From Tachypleus tridentatus (lineage: Eukaryota > Arthropoda > Merostomata > Xiphosura > Limulidae), in the NCBI RefSeq assembly GCF_004210375.1, contig NC_134834.1:140029009-140093008 (forward strand): a stretch of 64,000 bases of DNA, written 5' to 3'. Shown here piece by piece: positions 1 through 12,313 of the stretch. The notes under the pieces were generated by a model that saw only the letters and a list, made by a program, of their open reading frames with translations, made no database searches and had not been told where the DNA came from. Within the stretch, counting starts at the first letter, position 1. Each line of letters opens with the position of its first letter. The position numbers and the translations under genes are program-made.

Positions 1-134
1 TATTTAAGCTTAGTTTGTGAAGGTTATTTTAGAAGTTAATAAAAAGAAATAAGAATTCAACACATCACTTAATTATTTAAATTGCAAGAGATGCAAAGTA
101 CCACTTTCTCAGAGCCCACAGCTTCTTTTGGAAC

Positions 135-371
135 TGTAATCCGAGGGTCGCGGGTTCGAATCCCGGTCGCACCAAACATGCTCGTCCTTTCAACCGTGGG
201 GGCGTTATAATGTTATGATCAATCTCACTATCCGTTGGTAAAAGAGTAGCACAAGAGTTGGCGGTGAGTGGTGATGACTAGCTGCCTTCCCTCTAGTCTT
301 ACATTGCTAAATTAGGGACGGCTAGCGCAAATAGCCCTCGAGTAGATTTGCGTGAAATTCAAAATAACAAA
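135..371 (+). repeat. SINE family A, 5' damaged
   Basis: Carries the tRNA B-box like segment gggttcgaatcccggtcgc, the body with gttggcggtgagtggtgatg, and the tail gacggctagcgcaaatagcc to attcaaaataac. The first ~25 bases of the tRNA-like head are replaced or mutated. Confidence 0.85.
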
Positions 372-677
372 TCTTTTAGAACTTAGGCCTTTTCGACAAA
401 GTCTTGCTTGACCCTGTCCCGAAACTCAATGTTATTAATTCTTTATGATCAGTGAATATGAATAATCCTGCGTAGACAGCTATTAACTAAAGTTGGATTA
501 CTTTATTAAATATTGTTATTAATTATTTTCCATGTTTCTCGGTTATACAGATGTACTGTTTTGACATTCAAATTCAATATGCGGTTATTTAATCCACACA
601 TTCTTCAGTGAGAGGAAATCATATTTATCTTTACTAATTCCTGCTGTAAAAGAGATAAAGTATACTAATAAATCGCT

Positions 678-803
678 CTCCAGTGGCACAGCGGTGTGTC
701 TGCAGACTTACAACGCTAAACACAGGGTTTCGATTCGCGTGGCGTGCAGAGCACAGCTAGTCCTTTGTGTAGCTTTGTACATAATAACAAAACAAACAAA
801 TAA
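678..803 (+). repeat. SINE family B
   Basis: Head cagtggcacagcggtgtgtc, then cagggtttcgattcgcgtgg and tail gtagctttgtacataataac ending in an (aaac) run. tRNA-like head about 75 bp, total about 126 bp. Confidence 0.85.
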
Positions 804-2039
804 GCACTCACTTGAAAAATAGAAATTAACGCAAAAATGAGTGTAGATATTAATATTTCACGAGGTTTGGACAGCTTATAATATTCTGTTCTAGTTTTAA
901 ATCCATACACTAAGGTAATAAATAGAAACAAATCTCTTTTATACATATATATGTGTGTTGTGTGTTTATAATAGAAAACTATTTAATAAAATAGAAATTT
1001 TAAGTTTTGAATAAAGAATACAATAGAATTTATTTACGCAATACATACACTAATATTAAAGTAAAGAAGTGTCGTAGATAGTGAAAAACTTTCTCATTAA
1101 ATATAGGAATAGTTTTAACGAAAAGCAGAGAGGGACTAAGATAATAATGTATTTACTAGTCTCCTAAATACAGGACGTTATAGATTGTGTTGATACTTTA
1201 GTTGACAGTTCCGATGACCCTTGTCTTCAATAGTTTATATATAACCAGATAATACTGAATATTATATATTCCAGAATTCAAGTTATTTAATAAGTAAAGA
1301 ATATTATTTCATAACTGTTGCAAAATATACAGATGTGAAACCCTTTTCAAAGTGCTTTCTTGACTGGGTGCAGGAGTGAATTACATAGAGCAGAATCCAA
1401 GGTTTAAAAAAAAGAATTTCCGTAGAGCAGCAGACGAGTTGGTCGGACTTGTTGAACATTTTCAGGGGAGGGTAATTAAATTATGTAATACGTCTGAGGA
1501 TCTGTAAATATATCCATTACGAATATTTTATACTAGACTTTCATAGTGATGGAAGACTTAGAAAATCTGAACCGAACAAATTCATAAGATGACTAGAATA
1601 TGGAAAATGATATTTAGAATAATGTGTTAAATAATAACTCCAAAGATAAGTCAACATGCCATTTAGATTTAAAATTAAACATTGTAACATCAAAAATACA
1701 CTTAGATGCTATTGTTTTAATATTAGGAATATAAGGAACACAATAGATAGATTCACGGCTCTAATTGAACCTGAACACTGTTACATGGAAGGAAATATGA
1801 AATATAGTTAGATATTGTTAACATCAATTATTTTGAAATCCCGTGTTATTAATCACTTAATAGCGTTAGAAATATTAAAAATTACTGTTGAGGTAGCTTT
1901 TTATGCAAGGATGATCTTAATTGTAACAGTATTGAAAAAGAAAAAATCAGAAAACAAGATGTTATATCTCTATGGGATGCAATCACGGTTTTCAGGAGTT
2001 TTTAATGGATAGTTGTTATTGGCCCTTTGTTCAGACAGA
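804..2039. other. AT-rich DNA, no gene seen
   Basis: I find no coding exon, transposon end or tandem array. The left part of the LINE relic that follows may reach back into 1600-2039, but I cannot read protein similarity there with confidence. Confidence 0.5.
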
Positions 2040-2522
2040 AAGAATTAATAAGAAACTACATAACTGGATTAGGTTTGCTACTAATAAGATTATTAGTGCA
2101 ATATATTACAGTGATTTTAGATTTTTGACACTTTTACAGATCTACTAAAAAAAACAACCAGGATATATTTCTAAGAATTTAAATAGGGGAACATTTAAAA
2201 CGAGGGTTCTAGAGAGTCTGATAAAAGAAGCTTTACAAAATCATTCACTGGAATGTATTGTTATAAATGAAAATCAATACGAATTTACCAAAGCAAAATC
2301 TTGCCTTGCTGATTGGTTATAATTTTTCAATGATTTTACTTTTGTCTTTGTGCTAGAGTAACGGTGTAGGTTTGAGGTACTTGAATTTTCAAAAAAGCTA
2401 TTGATAAAGTACCACATAAAAGTTAGCTAATAGAGTCCCAATGATTGTAGTAGGAGAAAAAATAGATAATTGAATGTAGGATGGTTGGATTAATATGAAA
2501 ATATACTGTTATTATCGTAATG

Positions 2523-2752
2523 CAGTCAACCTGGACCTCTGTTACTAGTGGAGTATTTTAATTTTCTCTTATTTACTAACATTAATGATATTGACGTAAT
2601 CCAGTCAACCTGGACCTCTGTTACTAGTGAAGTATTTTAATTTTCTCTTATTTACTAACATTAATGATATTGACGTAATCCAGTCAACCTGGACCTCTGT
2701 TACTAGTGAAGTATTTTAATTTTCTCTTATTTACTAACATTAATGATATTGC
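2523..2752. repeat. 79-bp tandem triplication inside the LINE relic
   Basis: Three copies start at 2523, 2602 and 2681 with cagtcaacctggacctctgt and run through the INDID-coding part of the RT. The first differs from the others by about one base (tagtggagt against tagtgaagt); the last is about 8 bp short. The near identity shows a recent duplication within an old element. Confidence 0.95.
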
Positions 2753-2754
2753 TT

Positions 2755-3130
2755 ACTTTGATTAGCCGTGAATCCGATTATGAAACTAGTTGTGCACGTT
2801 TCGCATGTGGTTCCGCATTCCAAAGCTGGATGCACACACAGGCAGTTTTAGATAGTGAATGGGAAGACGGAACTCGAGATATAAAGTATGTTGCATTGTG
2901 GCGTTTCTCTCTTACATAATCAAGACTTTGTTGGCGGCCATCTCGCAGGTTTGTGGCGGCTTTGATGGTAAGTAAACACTTAAGTTTTCCAGCTGGTGAA
3001 GTTGCGATTTAGTTCTCCATAGAAGAGCTACCTAGGGATTCTGTTTTTTTCCAGTCCATCGAAGTTGAGCTAGTCGTATGTGCTTTATCAAGAACTTCTT
3101 GGTTGGTGGTTCTATCTTGTTAACAGATAA
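2755..3130. other. GC-richer insertion splitting the LINE relic
   Basis: About 375 bp unrelated to the LINE, with higher GC than its surroundings. It includes ggcggccatctcgcagg, then ctttgatggtaagt, that is, an ATG directly followed by a consensus splice donor (gtaagt). It could be an unknown LTR or the inserted start of a retrogene. No downstream coding exon is recognised. Confidence 0.4.
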
Positions 3131-3695
3131 TAATATAAACAGGGGCGCAACTAGAAGATATGTAAATCTAGATGTATGGAAAATGTTGAGATACTGCACA
3201 ATGTCTTTAATGATGGGTTGAACAAAGATGTAATAAATTGTTTCTATTTATAGTAAATACAGGTGATGCATTTGGGATATAATAATTTTGATACATTTAA
3301 TAAAAGTAAACATCAATTTAATAGCTTGACTGAAGAAAAGAATCTTGGTATAGTGGTGAGTAACTCACTGAAACTGCAGTACTCTGTTACTGGTATTATT
3401 TAGAGATTCATAAATTAGAAATCAAGAGGCAATTATCTCTATATACAAATCACTAGTTAGGTCTGACTTTGAATATTGTGTAGTCTTAGTTTTATTAAAG
3501 ATGGAATATTGAATCACTAGAAAATGTTTCGAGAAAAGCTACTAGGAAGACTCAGGGTATGGAAGGGTTACCTTAAGGGTAGATTAAACTCTTTCAAATT
3601 ATCATTTAAGAAATGAATGGAAATATAACCTTACATGTGTTTACAATATTAATTGAAGGTCTGTGATTCATTTATACAATATTCTAATGAATGTA

Positions 3696-3962
3696 TGGCA
3701 TGGTCACGTGGTTAAGGCGCTCGACTAGTAATCGTGGGTTCGAATCCCTGTCGCACCATAAATGCTCGCCTTTTCAGCCGTGGGGGCGTTTTGTGACGGG
3801 CAATCCCATTATTCGTTGATAAAAAAGTAGTCCAAGAGTTGGCGGTGGGTGATGATGCGGACTAGCTGTCTTCCTTCTAGTCTTATACTGCTAAATTAGG
3901 GACGGCTAGCGCAGATAGCTCTCGAGTAGCTTTGCGCGAAATTCAAAAACAAACAAACAAAA
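3696..3962 (+). repeat. SINE family A, near full length
   Basis: Head ggcatggtcacgtggttaag with A-box-like and B-box-like (ggttcgaatccctgtcgc) tRNA parts, conserved body, tail to attcaaaaacaaacaaacaa. Confidence 0.92.
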
Positions 3963-4358
3963 CATTTTTTTTGTGTTTGGTAAATCCTTGCAATATGTAT
4001 GTTCTATCAATAATTTTAACTTGGAACATTCGTTTTTAAACAGTTCTTTTTTAACTTTTAATCCAATTTTTTGTGGGTTTTTTATTTTACAAACAATTCA
4101 TGAATAATTAATAAAAAGGGCAATTTCTTAGATGGTTGATTTTTGTCGCATCCGTTTTATATCGTGCTGAATATTCACTGTTGACAGTTAAACATCATTT
4201 TGTGAAGCTGTATGCAGGAACAACGGAAACAACTTTAAAGAAAATTATTTTTTCTCTTCTTATGTAACTACAACAATTTGTAATATAGAGAAATAGAACC
4301 TAATATTTTTTATCTTTTCGTTAAACACTATAGTAATTTTAAATGCAAAGTGAAAGAG

Positions 4359-4479
4359 TGTTTTTGTGTTTTTTTCTCATAGCAAAGTCACGTCTGGCAA
4401 TCTGCTGAACCCACCGAGGGGAATCGAATCCCTGATTTTGCGTTGTAAATCCGAAGACATACCGCTGTACTAGAGGGGG
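4359..4479 (-). repeat. SINE family C (tail with aaacacacac)
   Basis: Minus-strand copy: head (plus-strand view accgctgtactagagg), B-box-like ggggattcgattcccctc-type segment and tail with ctttgctatgag followed by A-rich acac repeats. Confidence 0.75.
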
Positions 4480-4875
4480 AGCAAAGTTAAAGGGTAGTGT
4501 GTCGCCTGTAATCACTATTGAACCAAATTATATTAACACTCAGTGCGGTTTCAGATTTCCGGTTTACAGTCGAATAATAGTTTCATATATCGTGTTTATT
4601 TAACATTTAGATCATTAACGCACCCAGAAAGAAAAGTAGGAAATGAAACATAATCAAAAACGTAAATAATGTTACCAACATCTCCGAAAATGTGATTGAA
4701 AAAGAGGAAAAACGTTTTCGTTGAATTACTTTCTTAAACAAGTCTGTATTTTAGAAGAACTATAACATGTGAAATATAACATCTTACGTTATAAATGAGT
4801 ATGTTAGCCTCATTCATCAACTGAGAAACCAACAAACATAATTTTAAAATTTATTTATAAGATTGGTTTGGTTTA
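4480..4875. other. AT-rich DNA, nothing recognised
   Basis: No exon, repeat or transposon end that I can identify between two SINEs. Confidence 0.5.
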
Positions 4876-5161
4876 GGCCCGGCATGGCCAAGCGTGTTAA
4901 GACATGCGAGTCGTAATCTGAGGGTCGTGGATTCGCATCCCCGTCGCGCCAAACATGCTAGCCCTTTCAGCCGTGGGGGCGTTATAATGTAACGTTCAAT
5001 TTCACTATTCGTTGGTAAAAGAGTAGCCCAAGAGTTGGCGGTGGGTGGTGATGACTAGCTACCTTCCCTCCAGTCTTACACTGCTAAATTAGGGACGGCT
5101 AGCACAGATAGCCCTCGAGTAGCTTTGTGCGGAATTCAAAACAAACAAACAAACAAACAAA
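4876..5161 (+). repeat. SINE family A, full length
   Basis: Starts ggcccggcatggccaagcg, complete body, ends in an (aaac)n tail. One of the best preserved copies and useful as a family reference. Confidence 0.95.
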
Positions 5162-5464
5162 GCCGTGAATTAAGAGCGGTAAACTACAGAATTACACCAT
5201 TTGGATGCGTTAAGTAATAAGAATAGATTTTGTACTTCTTTATTAGAATGTGTAACAGAGGATTAATCGCAGAAAAACATTAACACCAGATTTAATTCTC
5301 CATTGTAACCTTTATCAAAATTGCCTTCAACGTACAATTCCTATGTTCCCAGGAACTGTTAAGAAAATATCTCGACTTACACTGCAGTCAAATCTTCATT
5401 TACTAGTCTGTTTGTTAGGAATCAGTTACCTTTTCGTGCATATAACATACTAGATTCGACCTGT

Positions 5465-5589
5465 ACCACGCTAGTACAGCGGTATGTCTCCGGATTTACA
5501 ACGCTAAAATCAGGGGTTCGATTCCCCGCGGTGGGCTGAGCAGGTAGTCCGATGTGGCTTTGCTTTTAGAAAAACACACACAAAAACAC
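5465..5589 (+). repeat. SINE family C
   Basis: Head acgctagtacagcggtatgt, B-box-like ggggttcgattccccgcgg, tail gatgtggctttgcttttag then acacac. Confidence 0.85.
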
Positions 5590-7221
5590 GTAGATTCGAC
5601 CATTGCTGAGCTAAAACATCTAAATCCCGTGATTTTCCATTTAAATAAATGTATGTTTGTATACAGCGCCATTAGAAAACAACTTATAATTTTCAAATTC
5701 GGAAAATACGAAATTTTCATTCAACCAAAAAGACTGATTCCAAAAAATTAATAAACATCGTAAAACAAGCAATAGTTCACATACTCTCTATTAATCTTAC
5801 ACGTAAGTATTTGACTAATTTTGCACAGTGATCTCCGGCCTCCTTTTTCTCAAAAATGTTTTATTCTGTTTGTATAAACATACTGTACTAATAGTTCGCA
5901 TTATCTATGTAAATATAATAGTACTGTCTGTTGTATTCAAAATATTTAATTTTGCGACTTTTATGGGGTTTTTTTTTTTACGTTTTTACTACTACAACTT
6001 ATCTCCTGCAGATAAATTTCTACCAAATCTGGTACGCGGGCTCAATTGGTTCACAAGAAGATAAATATACATTTGCGGTTTCACATTTTGTGACCGTTTC
6101 TTACGGTTTTTTACAACTGCATATAAGGGAAGAAACTCTTCCTATCCTAAAATAATGTTTTACTAATCACAAGTTTACATGTTTTATGTCTAAGTAACAG
6201 GTATTAGTCTATATCATATTATAGCAATGTCTGTTTTCTGTTCTGTCCATGTAACTACTTTGCAGGATTTGATAGACCTTTAGGAAAATTGGTATGGATG
6301 TTTAAGACATCCTTGAGGGGTTATATATAAACTTGAATTTTTGCATTTTGCCGTTTTTAGAGACGTTTTTGCTTTTCTTACCACTACCTTTCCTCTTTTG
6401 GATGGATATTCACCAACTGTAATATATAGGTTTTATAGGTCCGTGGAGAAATGCATACAGATTTTCGATCTTGCATTTTGCGTTTTGCAGTTTTCATGTG
6501 CATTTTTTACATATAAAGAAAGAAAATGTGCATATCTAAGATAATCTTTCATTAATTATGAATTTAGGTAACTTCCATCCAGGTGACGGTTACTTCAGCT
6601 AGTACATAATGTATTTGTGATGCACGTTTCTGGTAAAAAAAAATCTAAAATGTTTAAATTAACCATTACCATAGTGATCATTTTTCCAATTATCATTTAC
6701 CGACTAATTAATTGATTACCAACTGTGAATATTTTAGTAAGTCACTTTCAACTCAAACTCACAATGACAAAAGGGCGATAATAATTTGAATATCCCAATT
6801 GTTATTCAAGTCATTTAATTCCTGAGACACGTTTAGCAGAATCAGATTACAACTCCAAGTGGGCTTTAAAATCGTTTAAGTTTCTTCTTGATTCCCTAAT
6901 AAATGTTCCAATCATCTAGAATATTACACGGAAGTTGTTGTAATAATTTATACTTTTTGTTTACTTTCACTAAAGACAATTGGAAACGCCATGAATATAA
7001 CATTCTCTTTGATATTTACTGCTTATATGGGAATATAATATCCCAGTTTCAGGTTCACACATACACACCAACGTACGTAATATACATATTACATGATGGT
7101 ATACTTGCTTTTTACACATTGAATGCTGTATTGACTGAACATCTATATTTTAAAGCAGATACACTTAACTTAGCATGTTTAACAAAAGAACTCTGTTTAT
7201 TATTTAACTAAAAGAAATAGT
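5590..7221. other. AT-rich DNA, no gene seen
   Basis: Open frames here (for example 5828-6064, 6903-7211) have no recognisable domain and look like chance in AT-rich DNA. A loose duplication is visible: the phrase attttgccgtttttag / attttgcgttttgcag recurs near 6344 and 6474. Confidence 0.5.
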
Positions 7222-7500
7222 GGGCCCGATATAGCCTGGTGGTTCGAGCGCTCGACTTATAATTTGAGGGTTGCAAGTTCGAATCCTCGTCACACCAGAC
7301 ATGCTCGCCCTTTCATCCGTGGTGGTGTTATACAGTTACGGTCAATCCCACTATTTGTTGGTAAAAGCGTAGCGAAAGAGTTGGCGGTGTGTGGTGATAA
7401 CTAGCTGACTTCCCTCTAGTTTTACACTGCTAAATTAGGGACGGCTAGCGCAGATAGCCCTCATGTAGCTTTACGCGAAATTCAAAAACAAAAGCAAACC
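7222..7500 (+). repeat. SINE family A, full length
   Basis: Starts gggcccgatatagcctgg, complete tRNA-like head and body, ends ttcaaaaacaaaagcaaacc just upstream of a mariner-like element. Confidence 0.92.
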
Positions 7501-7524
7501 AACACAGTGGGATTTATTATAATA

Positions 7525-8719
7525 CAGGGTGTTCGGAAAGTAACTGTGCACTTATATATTTATTAATAGACATGTTTTAATATAGAATACAGGCGGTAAA
7601 TATGAATGACAATTATAAACAATGTTGAAAGTGACCTCCCTTGACATCAATACAGGCTTGAGTCCCTCTTATTTTGTTTCTAAACACCGCTCTCAGTTGC
7701 TGGCTTGAAATAGATTGAATGAATGCTGTTATCGCTGCTCTCAAGTCATCCAGCGTGCGCGGACGATCTCGATACACTGCAGATTTTGCTGCTCCCCATA
7801 GCTAAAAGTCTGGTGGATTAAGATCTGGTGAGCGTGGGGGCCACACGTCTTTGGAAATAATGCGGTCTCCAGAATATTCCTTTAATAACCGCATAGATCT
7901 GTGAGATGTGTGGGCAGTAGCATCATCCTATTGAAACCATGAGTAATTGATTTCATCACTTGTCATCTGACCGATGAAGGTGTGAAGAATCTCCGAACAA
8001 TAGCGCTCGCTATTTATTGTGTTTATAAAGAAATTAGGGCCAACAATTCGACGTCTGGAAATTGCAACCCACACACCAATCTTGCAATCATGTAGGGGTG
8101 TTTCGTGCAAATTGTGAGAATTATCGGATGACCACAATCTTGAATTTTGTGAATTAACTTGAGAGACGGAACCATGCTTCGTCGGTGAAAAAGATCACAT
8201 CCAACACATTAGCTATATTCTCTTCGATAAATCGGTTAAACTATCTGCAATAGCGTATTCGTTTTCCATTATCAGTGGTTTCTAGTTCTTGTACTGCCAT
8301 TATTTTGTATGGAAAGAGCTTTAATTTCTTTCTGACGGCCTTATGAGCAGTTCCAAGACCAATATTATGCTGCTGAGCTAACTTTCCTAAAGATTTTGAT
8401 GGACTCTGCATCAGATATATCCAACAGTTTCTCCTCCGATAGCTTTGCTGGCCTTCCACAGCGTTTGGCATCATCCACTGATCCTGTTTCCCGTAACTTA
8501 TCAACAAGGTTACAAACTGAATTGCGATGTGAAACAGGTGTATCTGGAATTTTTTTCAGCAAATCGCTGTCGCACCACATCTGTGTATCTACCAGCTTCT
8601 CGGAATACGTGTTCCACGAGCCATACACGTTCTTCAGTTGTTAAAACCATATTGGGATCAAAATCTGAAATATAATAAAATATGATTACCAAACTGCACA
8701 GTGACTTTCCGAACACCTG
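7525..8719 (-). mobile_element. Mariner-like DNA transposon, complete ends, dead gene
   Basis: About 1195 bp flanked by TA at 7523-7524 and 8720-8721. Terminal inverted repeats: left cagggtgttcggaaagtaac, right (reversed) caggtgttcggaaagtcact. It contains one decayed transposase gene on the minus strand that fills the element, as expected of the IS630/Tc1/mariner superfamily. Confidence 0.93.
7613..8650 (-). pseudogene. Mariner-like transposase, frameshifted and nonsense-mutated
   Basis: Starts ATG at 8650 (MVLTTEERVWLVEHVFREAG), with the helix-turn-helix region, a SPSKSLGKLAQQHN segment, FFTDEAWF around the first catalytic Asp, then the second catalytic region (DDATAHT) and PPRSPDLNPPDF, ending HFQHCL with TAA at 7613. 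This is the usual layout of a cut-and-paste DDE/D transposase, about 345 residues. It is broken: a frame change around 8550, further shifts in the middle, a TAG just before DDATAHT and another TAG after PPDF. It therefore cannot make a working enzyme. Confidence 0.92.
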
Positions 8720-9187
8720 TATTATAACTCCCCACAGCTGAAAGGATGAGCATATTCAATGAGGGGATTTGAACCTACGACGAACAGGTTGGAAATAAAA
8801 TGTTGTAACAAAAAAAAAAAAAGGTCTGGCCCAAGAAGGATTATAAAACACACGATAATCAATTGTAATTTAATATTTTTGTTATATGAAAACTATTAAT
8901 ACTTAAAGACAAAATAGAGATTAATTTTAATCTAGCATTTAGTAAAAATGATAAAGCTTCAAAGATTATATCTATTACTATTATTATTGTTAAAAGTTAA
9001 ACTAATAATGCAAATTTCTTAGTTCTAAAATATTAGTAGATCGTCTCATTTCTATATATTACAATTTCTTTAACTGAAAAGTCAGTCTTGTGTTTAAGTG
9101 CAGTCATACAATATATTATAATTAGCTTAACGGTAATTATAGGCTTTGACTGAGTTGAAATCCATTAGTACAGAAAGAGAATAATTA
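8720..9187. other. AT-rich DNA, nothing recognised
   Basis: No feature seen apart from an A-run near 8810 and TAATA-rich sequence. Confidence 0.5.
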
Positions 9188-10026
9188 TTAGGTTGTCCAG
9201 AAATAAATGTCGTTTCTGATCTGCGAAGTATGGAAAATTATAAAACACGCTTTAACCAAAATAAGCACCATTTTCTTCAACACACTTTTGCCAACGTGTA
9301 ACGATGCTGTTTATGCCCTTGCTCTAGAAATAAAAGTTTCTATGGTCAATGAACTCCTGAAAGCTTCTTCTGGGTTTGAAAGCGTTTATTGTTCAAATCT
9401 TTGTCAAAGTACTAGAAAAAATGAAAATCTGTAGCAGAAAAGTCTGGGGGAAAACGTGGATGTGGCAGAACCTCGATTCCCAATTCGTTCAATTTTTGGA
9501 GCATCATCCTTGACAGGTCTCATAAAGCCGATTTTGTTGGTCTTCAGTCAGCTCATGCGAAACCCACTTATCCAACTTTTTTCGTCTTTCCAATCGCACT
9601 CAGGTGGTTGGCAATGCTTTATTTGCTTGTGCAAGCTCATGTACTGTTGGGCGAGGGTCTGTCTCAACTGCTTCCCTAAATGTGTTTTCATCTTAGGATA
9701 GTTTCCTTCCACGACCTTCGTGGTCTTCAAGACTTTCATCTCCATGTCGAAACCTTTGGAACTAACAATGAACTGTACGTTGCCTTGTTGATATTTCGTG
9801 TAGTTTTGGTACCTTTTCGTCCATATTTGAAGCCGTAGAAGAAAATCAAACGAAAATCCTTTTTATCTATGCTGCCTTGGCGATTGCAAACTTACTCTGA
9901 GTAGAGTTGAAACACATTGTAAGCGATGAATGTTGGATTAAACTAACCAAACAACGATACATTACTTAATGTTCAGTTTCTAAATGTCATCATTAGAATT
10001 CCGACGTTTATTTCTGGACAACCCAA
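9188..10026 (-). mobile_element. Short mariner element, internally deleted
   Basis: 839 bp between TA dinucleotides. Ends: left ttaggttgtccagaaataaa, right (reversed) ttgggttgtccagaaataaa, the classic TTAGGTTG start of mariner elements. Minus-strand remnants of a transposase are readable only in patches (LGKQLRQTLAQQYMSLHKQI near 9650; LVKACFIIFHTSQIRN near 9240). At this size a complete roughly 345-codon gene cannot fit, so it is a deletion derivative that could only have moved with a helper enzyme. Confidence 0.85.
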
Positions 10027-10198
10027 TAAAATGTCCTCTAGCATCATATGGAATATAAATTAATATTCTTCAAGGTATAGATTTCGCAACCATTAAATGA
10101 TAAAAGGCGAATATACTGTCAAAGTTAAATATCAATTTAAGTTTTCAACAGTCTCACCTAATATGCTAATTTAAAAAAGAGGGAATACGAAGTGTCTG

Positions 10199-10461
10199 GT
10201 TTGGTTTTTGAATTTCTCCCAAGGCTATACAAGGGCTGTCTTTACTAGCCGTCCCTAATTTAGTTATGTAAGATCAGGATAAAGATAGTTAGCAACACCA
10301 CCTACCGCCAACACTTGGGCTACTCTTTTACCAACAAATAGTAAGATTGACTGTAGATTTATAACGTCCTCAGGACTGAAAGGGCGAGCATGTTTGATTT
10401 GACGAGAATTCGAATTCACAACCGTCAGATTACGAGCCGAGCACCCTAAACACCTGGCCAT
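10199..10461 (-). repeat. SINE family A, full length, minus strand
   Basis: Plus-strand view runs from tttgaatttctcccaagg (tail) to cacctggccat (head). Diverged but every block is present. Confidence 0.9.
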
Positions 10462-12313
10462 AAGAATTATCAGAAAAGTACAGAAACAAGTTGAATGAAC
10501 ATGAAATGATTATATTTTCAAGCATACAACTAAAAATTTGCTAATTTTAATGGAGTAAAAATAGAGATTTTTAGCTTGATAAAATAATACAGACTCTATT
10601 TCCAGCTTTTTTAAAGCCTTTAGTTGTAGGATTGAAAATATAATCATTGCATTTTGAGCAATTTGTTTCGAAACTTTTTTGGGAATCCCTACTTCACCTT
10701 TTTATATTAACATAAATTAAGATTTTTTTGTCCACTTAAGAAAATATTATGTCACCATAAATTTCATAATTTAGTGTAATAAAATATGAGCACCGAGAAA
10801 GCATTCTAATCAGGATGGATTAATGTTCCTTCTAAGATAATACAACAAAGATCAATGCAATTTAAACAGACGCAGTGACATGCTTAGCATATCAGACCTA
10901 CGTATCACATATATATGTATTTCAAAAGCCCGCTGTGCACAACAGTTGGCAAGAATAAGGCGACACAAATAATGCATTGAAAGTAGACAACAACGACACA
11001 CTTGCTACCTTAACACCAGTTATTTCAAAATAGCAATAGCTACATGAAATAGTTCTATATGCAGTGGTAATAAATACTGAACTCGCACTCACGATTTTAA
11101 TTAAGTATAAGAAACAGTAAAAACAATCACCATTGTCCTCTGAGTCGGAAAACCTACTATGGTCATCATCCTCTATTACAAACCTACTGAAATGTTGTTG
11201 CGAAAATTCGCGTAGAAACAGAAAACTTGAGTAACGATATTCAACAGCGCAATTGGGAACCTAACACGAAGCAGTTTCTAATTACTACGAAATTCACGAG
11301 TTGTAGTTTACAACTGACACCCACGCTATGAAAAGGCGGATTTCTTGATAGAAAGATGCAAAGGACTTAAAAAATTTCTTCGCACAAGAAAATGAAGGTG
11401 GTAGAATTAAGTTTAAAACTACTTTCTCATTTTTTTCAAGATTACTGTGCAGTTCCAAATTATAGTAAATATCACAACATAGTTTACTTACTTTTCTTGC
11501 GGTCCCAATTATTAGATTTAAAATTCTAGTTTTTATTTATCTTGTGTGTTGTTTTTTAATGGATAATAGGGAGTAAGAATGAACCCTCACTAAGCACGTT
11601 TAAAATTTTACCAGTTAAAAGCATCATTTGCAAATAAAAAATGTTTCGAAAAATTCGCTATAAATGAAGCTTTGTGTCTGAGGTTTTGTCTGAAAACGCG
11701 TTTAACATGCATCGAGTACAAAAGCAGTTACCAAGAACAACATCGTAGCTATTAAGTATTAATAATCAGGCAAATGTAAATCAACTTACACCAAAAAAAC
11801 TTTAAATAGGTAAAGGACATTCACAGCGTTTCATGTAATAAATCTGACCAGATTCTGGGGCAAAATACCCTGCCGATTTTGCTGTAGACTTGTGAAACAA
11901 TAATATTAATAATGTGAAAAAAATATTTTTTGCTTATTAGCAATGTTTAATGGCTTTAAGTATTATTTAAAGAATATTTTGTTTTTAAGGTGGTTTTAGT
12001 CCAAGTGTTCTATTAGAGTTTTAAGTAAATTTCTGGTTCTTTTTTAAATTAAAATTGTTACCCAACCAAATATTACTGAGAGTCGTTGAACAAAAACTTA
12101 TATTCTTGTAATAGTTTAAATCATATAATAATTAAGTACATGTATTTGGATATTATAGAAATAGAAAATAAATGCACGCAAAATCAGTTGCTGTTTACCT
12201 ATTTATTTAAATAATTATCAAAAAATAAAGATCGTAAAAAATACCAAACGTGAGTTACTACAAATGTGACACCAAAACACTGTTGAGATGTGCCTTCTAC
12301 ATAATATGAAATA
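10462..12313. other. AT-rich DNA, no gene seen
   Basis: No coding exon recognised. A less AT-rich patch at 11100-11370 has no readable protein on either strand. Confidence 0.5.

Larger units (their letters stand above)
2040..3600 (+). pseudogene. CR1-like LINE reverse transcriptase relic, interrupted
   Basis: Heavily decayed reverse transcriptase. Readable pieces in changing frames: an FTKAKSCL segment near 2285, KKAIDKVPHK near 2390, TSVTSGV near 2540 (family: TSGVPQGSVLGP), LTEEKNLG-like text near 3330, and ISIYKSLVRSDFEYCV near 3445 (family: LYK.LVRP.LEYC). These occur in the order expected for the RT of CR1/Jockey-group non-LTR retrotransposons. The copy contains a triplicated 79-bp segment and about 375 bp of unrelated sequence inserted between RT pieces, and is full of stops and frameshifts. 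Confidence 0.7.

Noticed and set aside
134..175. tRNA gene suggested by a gggttcgaatcccggtcgc T-arm-like segment (also at other SINE A heads)
   Set aside because: Each occurrence is followed by the same long non-tRNA body and an A-rich tail, and the anticodon-side pairing is poor; these are SINE heads.
6903..7211. 102-codon plus-strand open frame
   Set aside because: No start context, no domain, AT-rich composition identical to flanking non-coding DNA.
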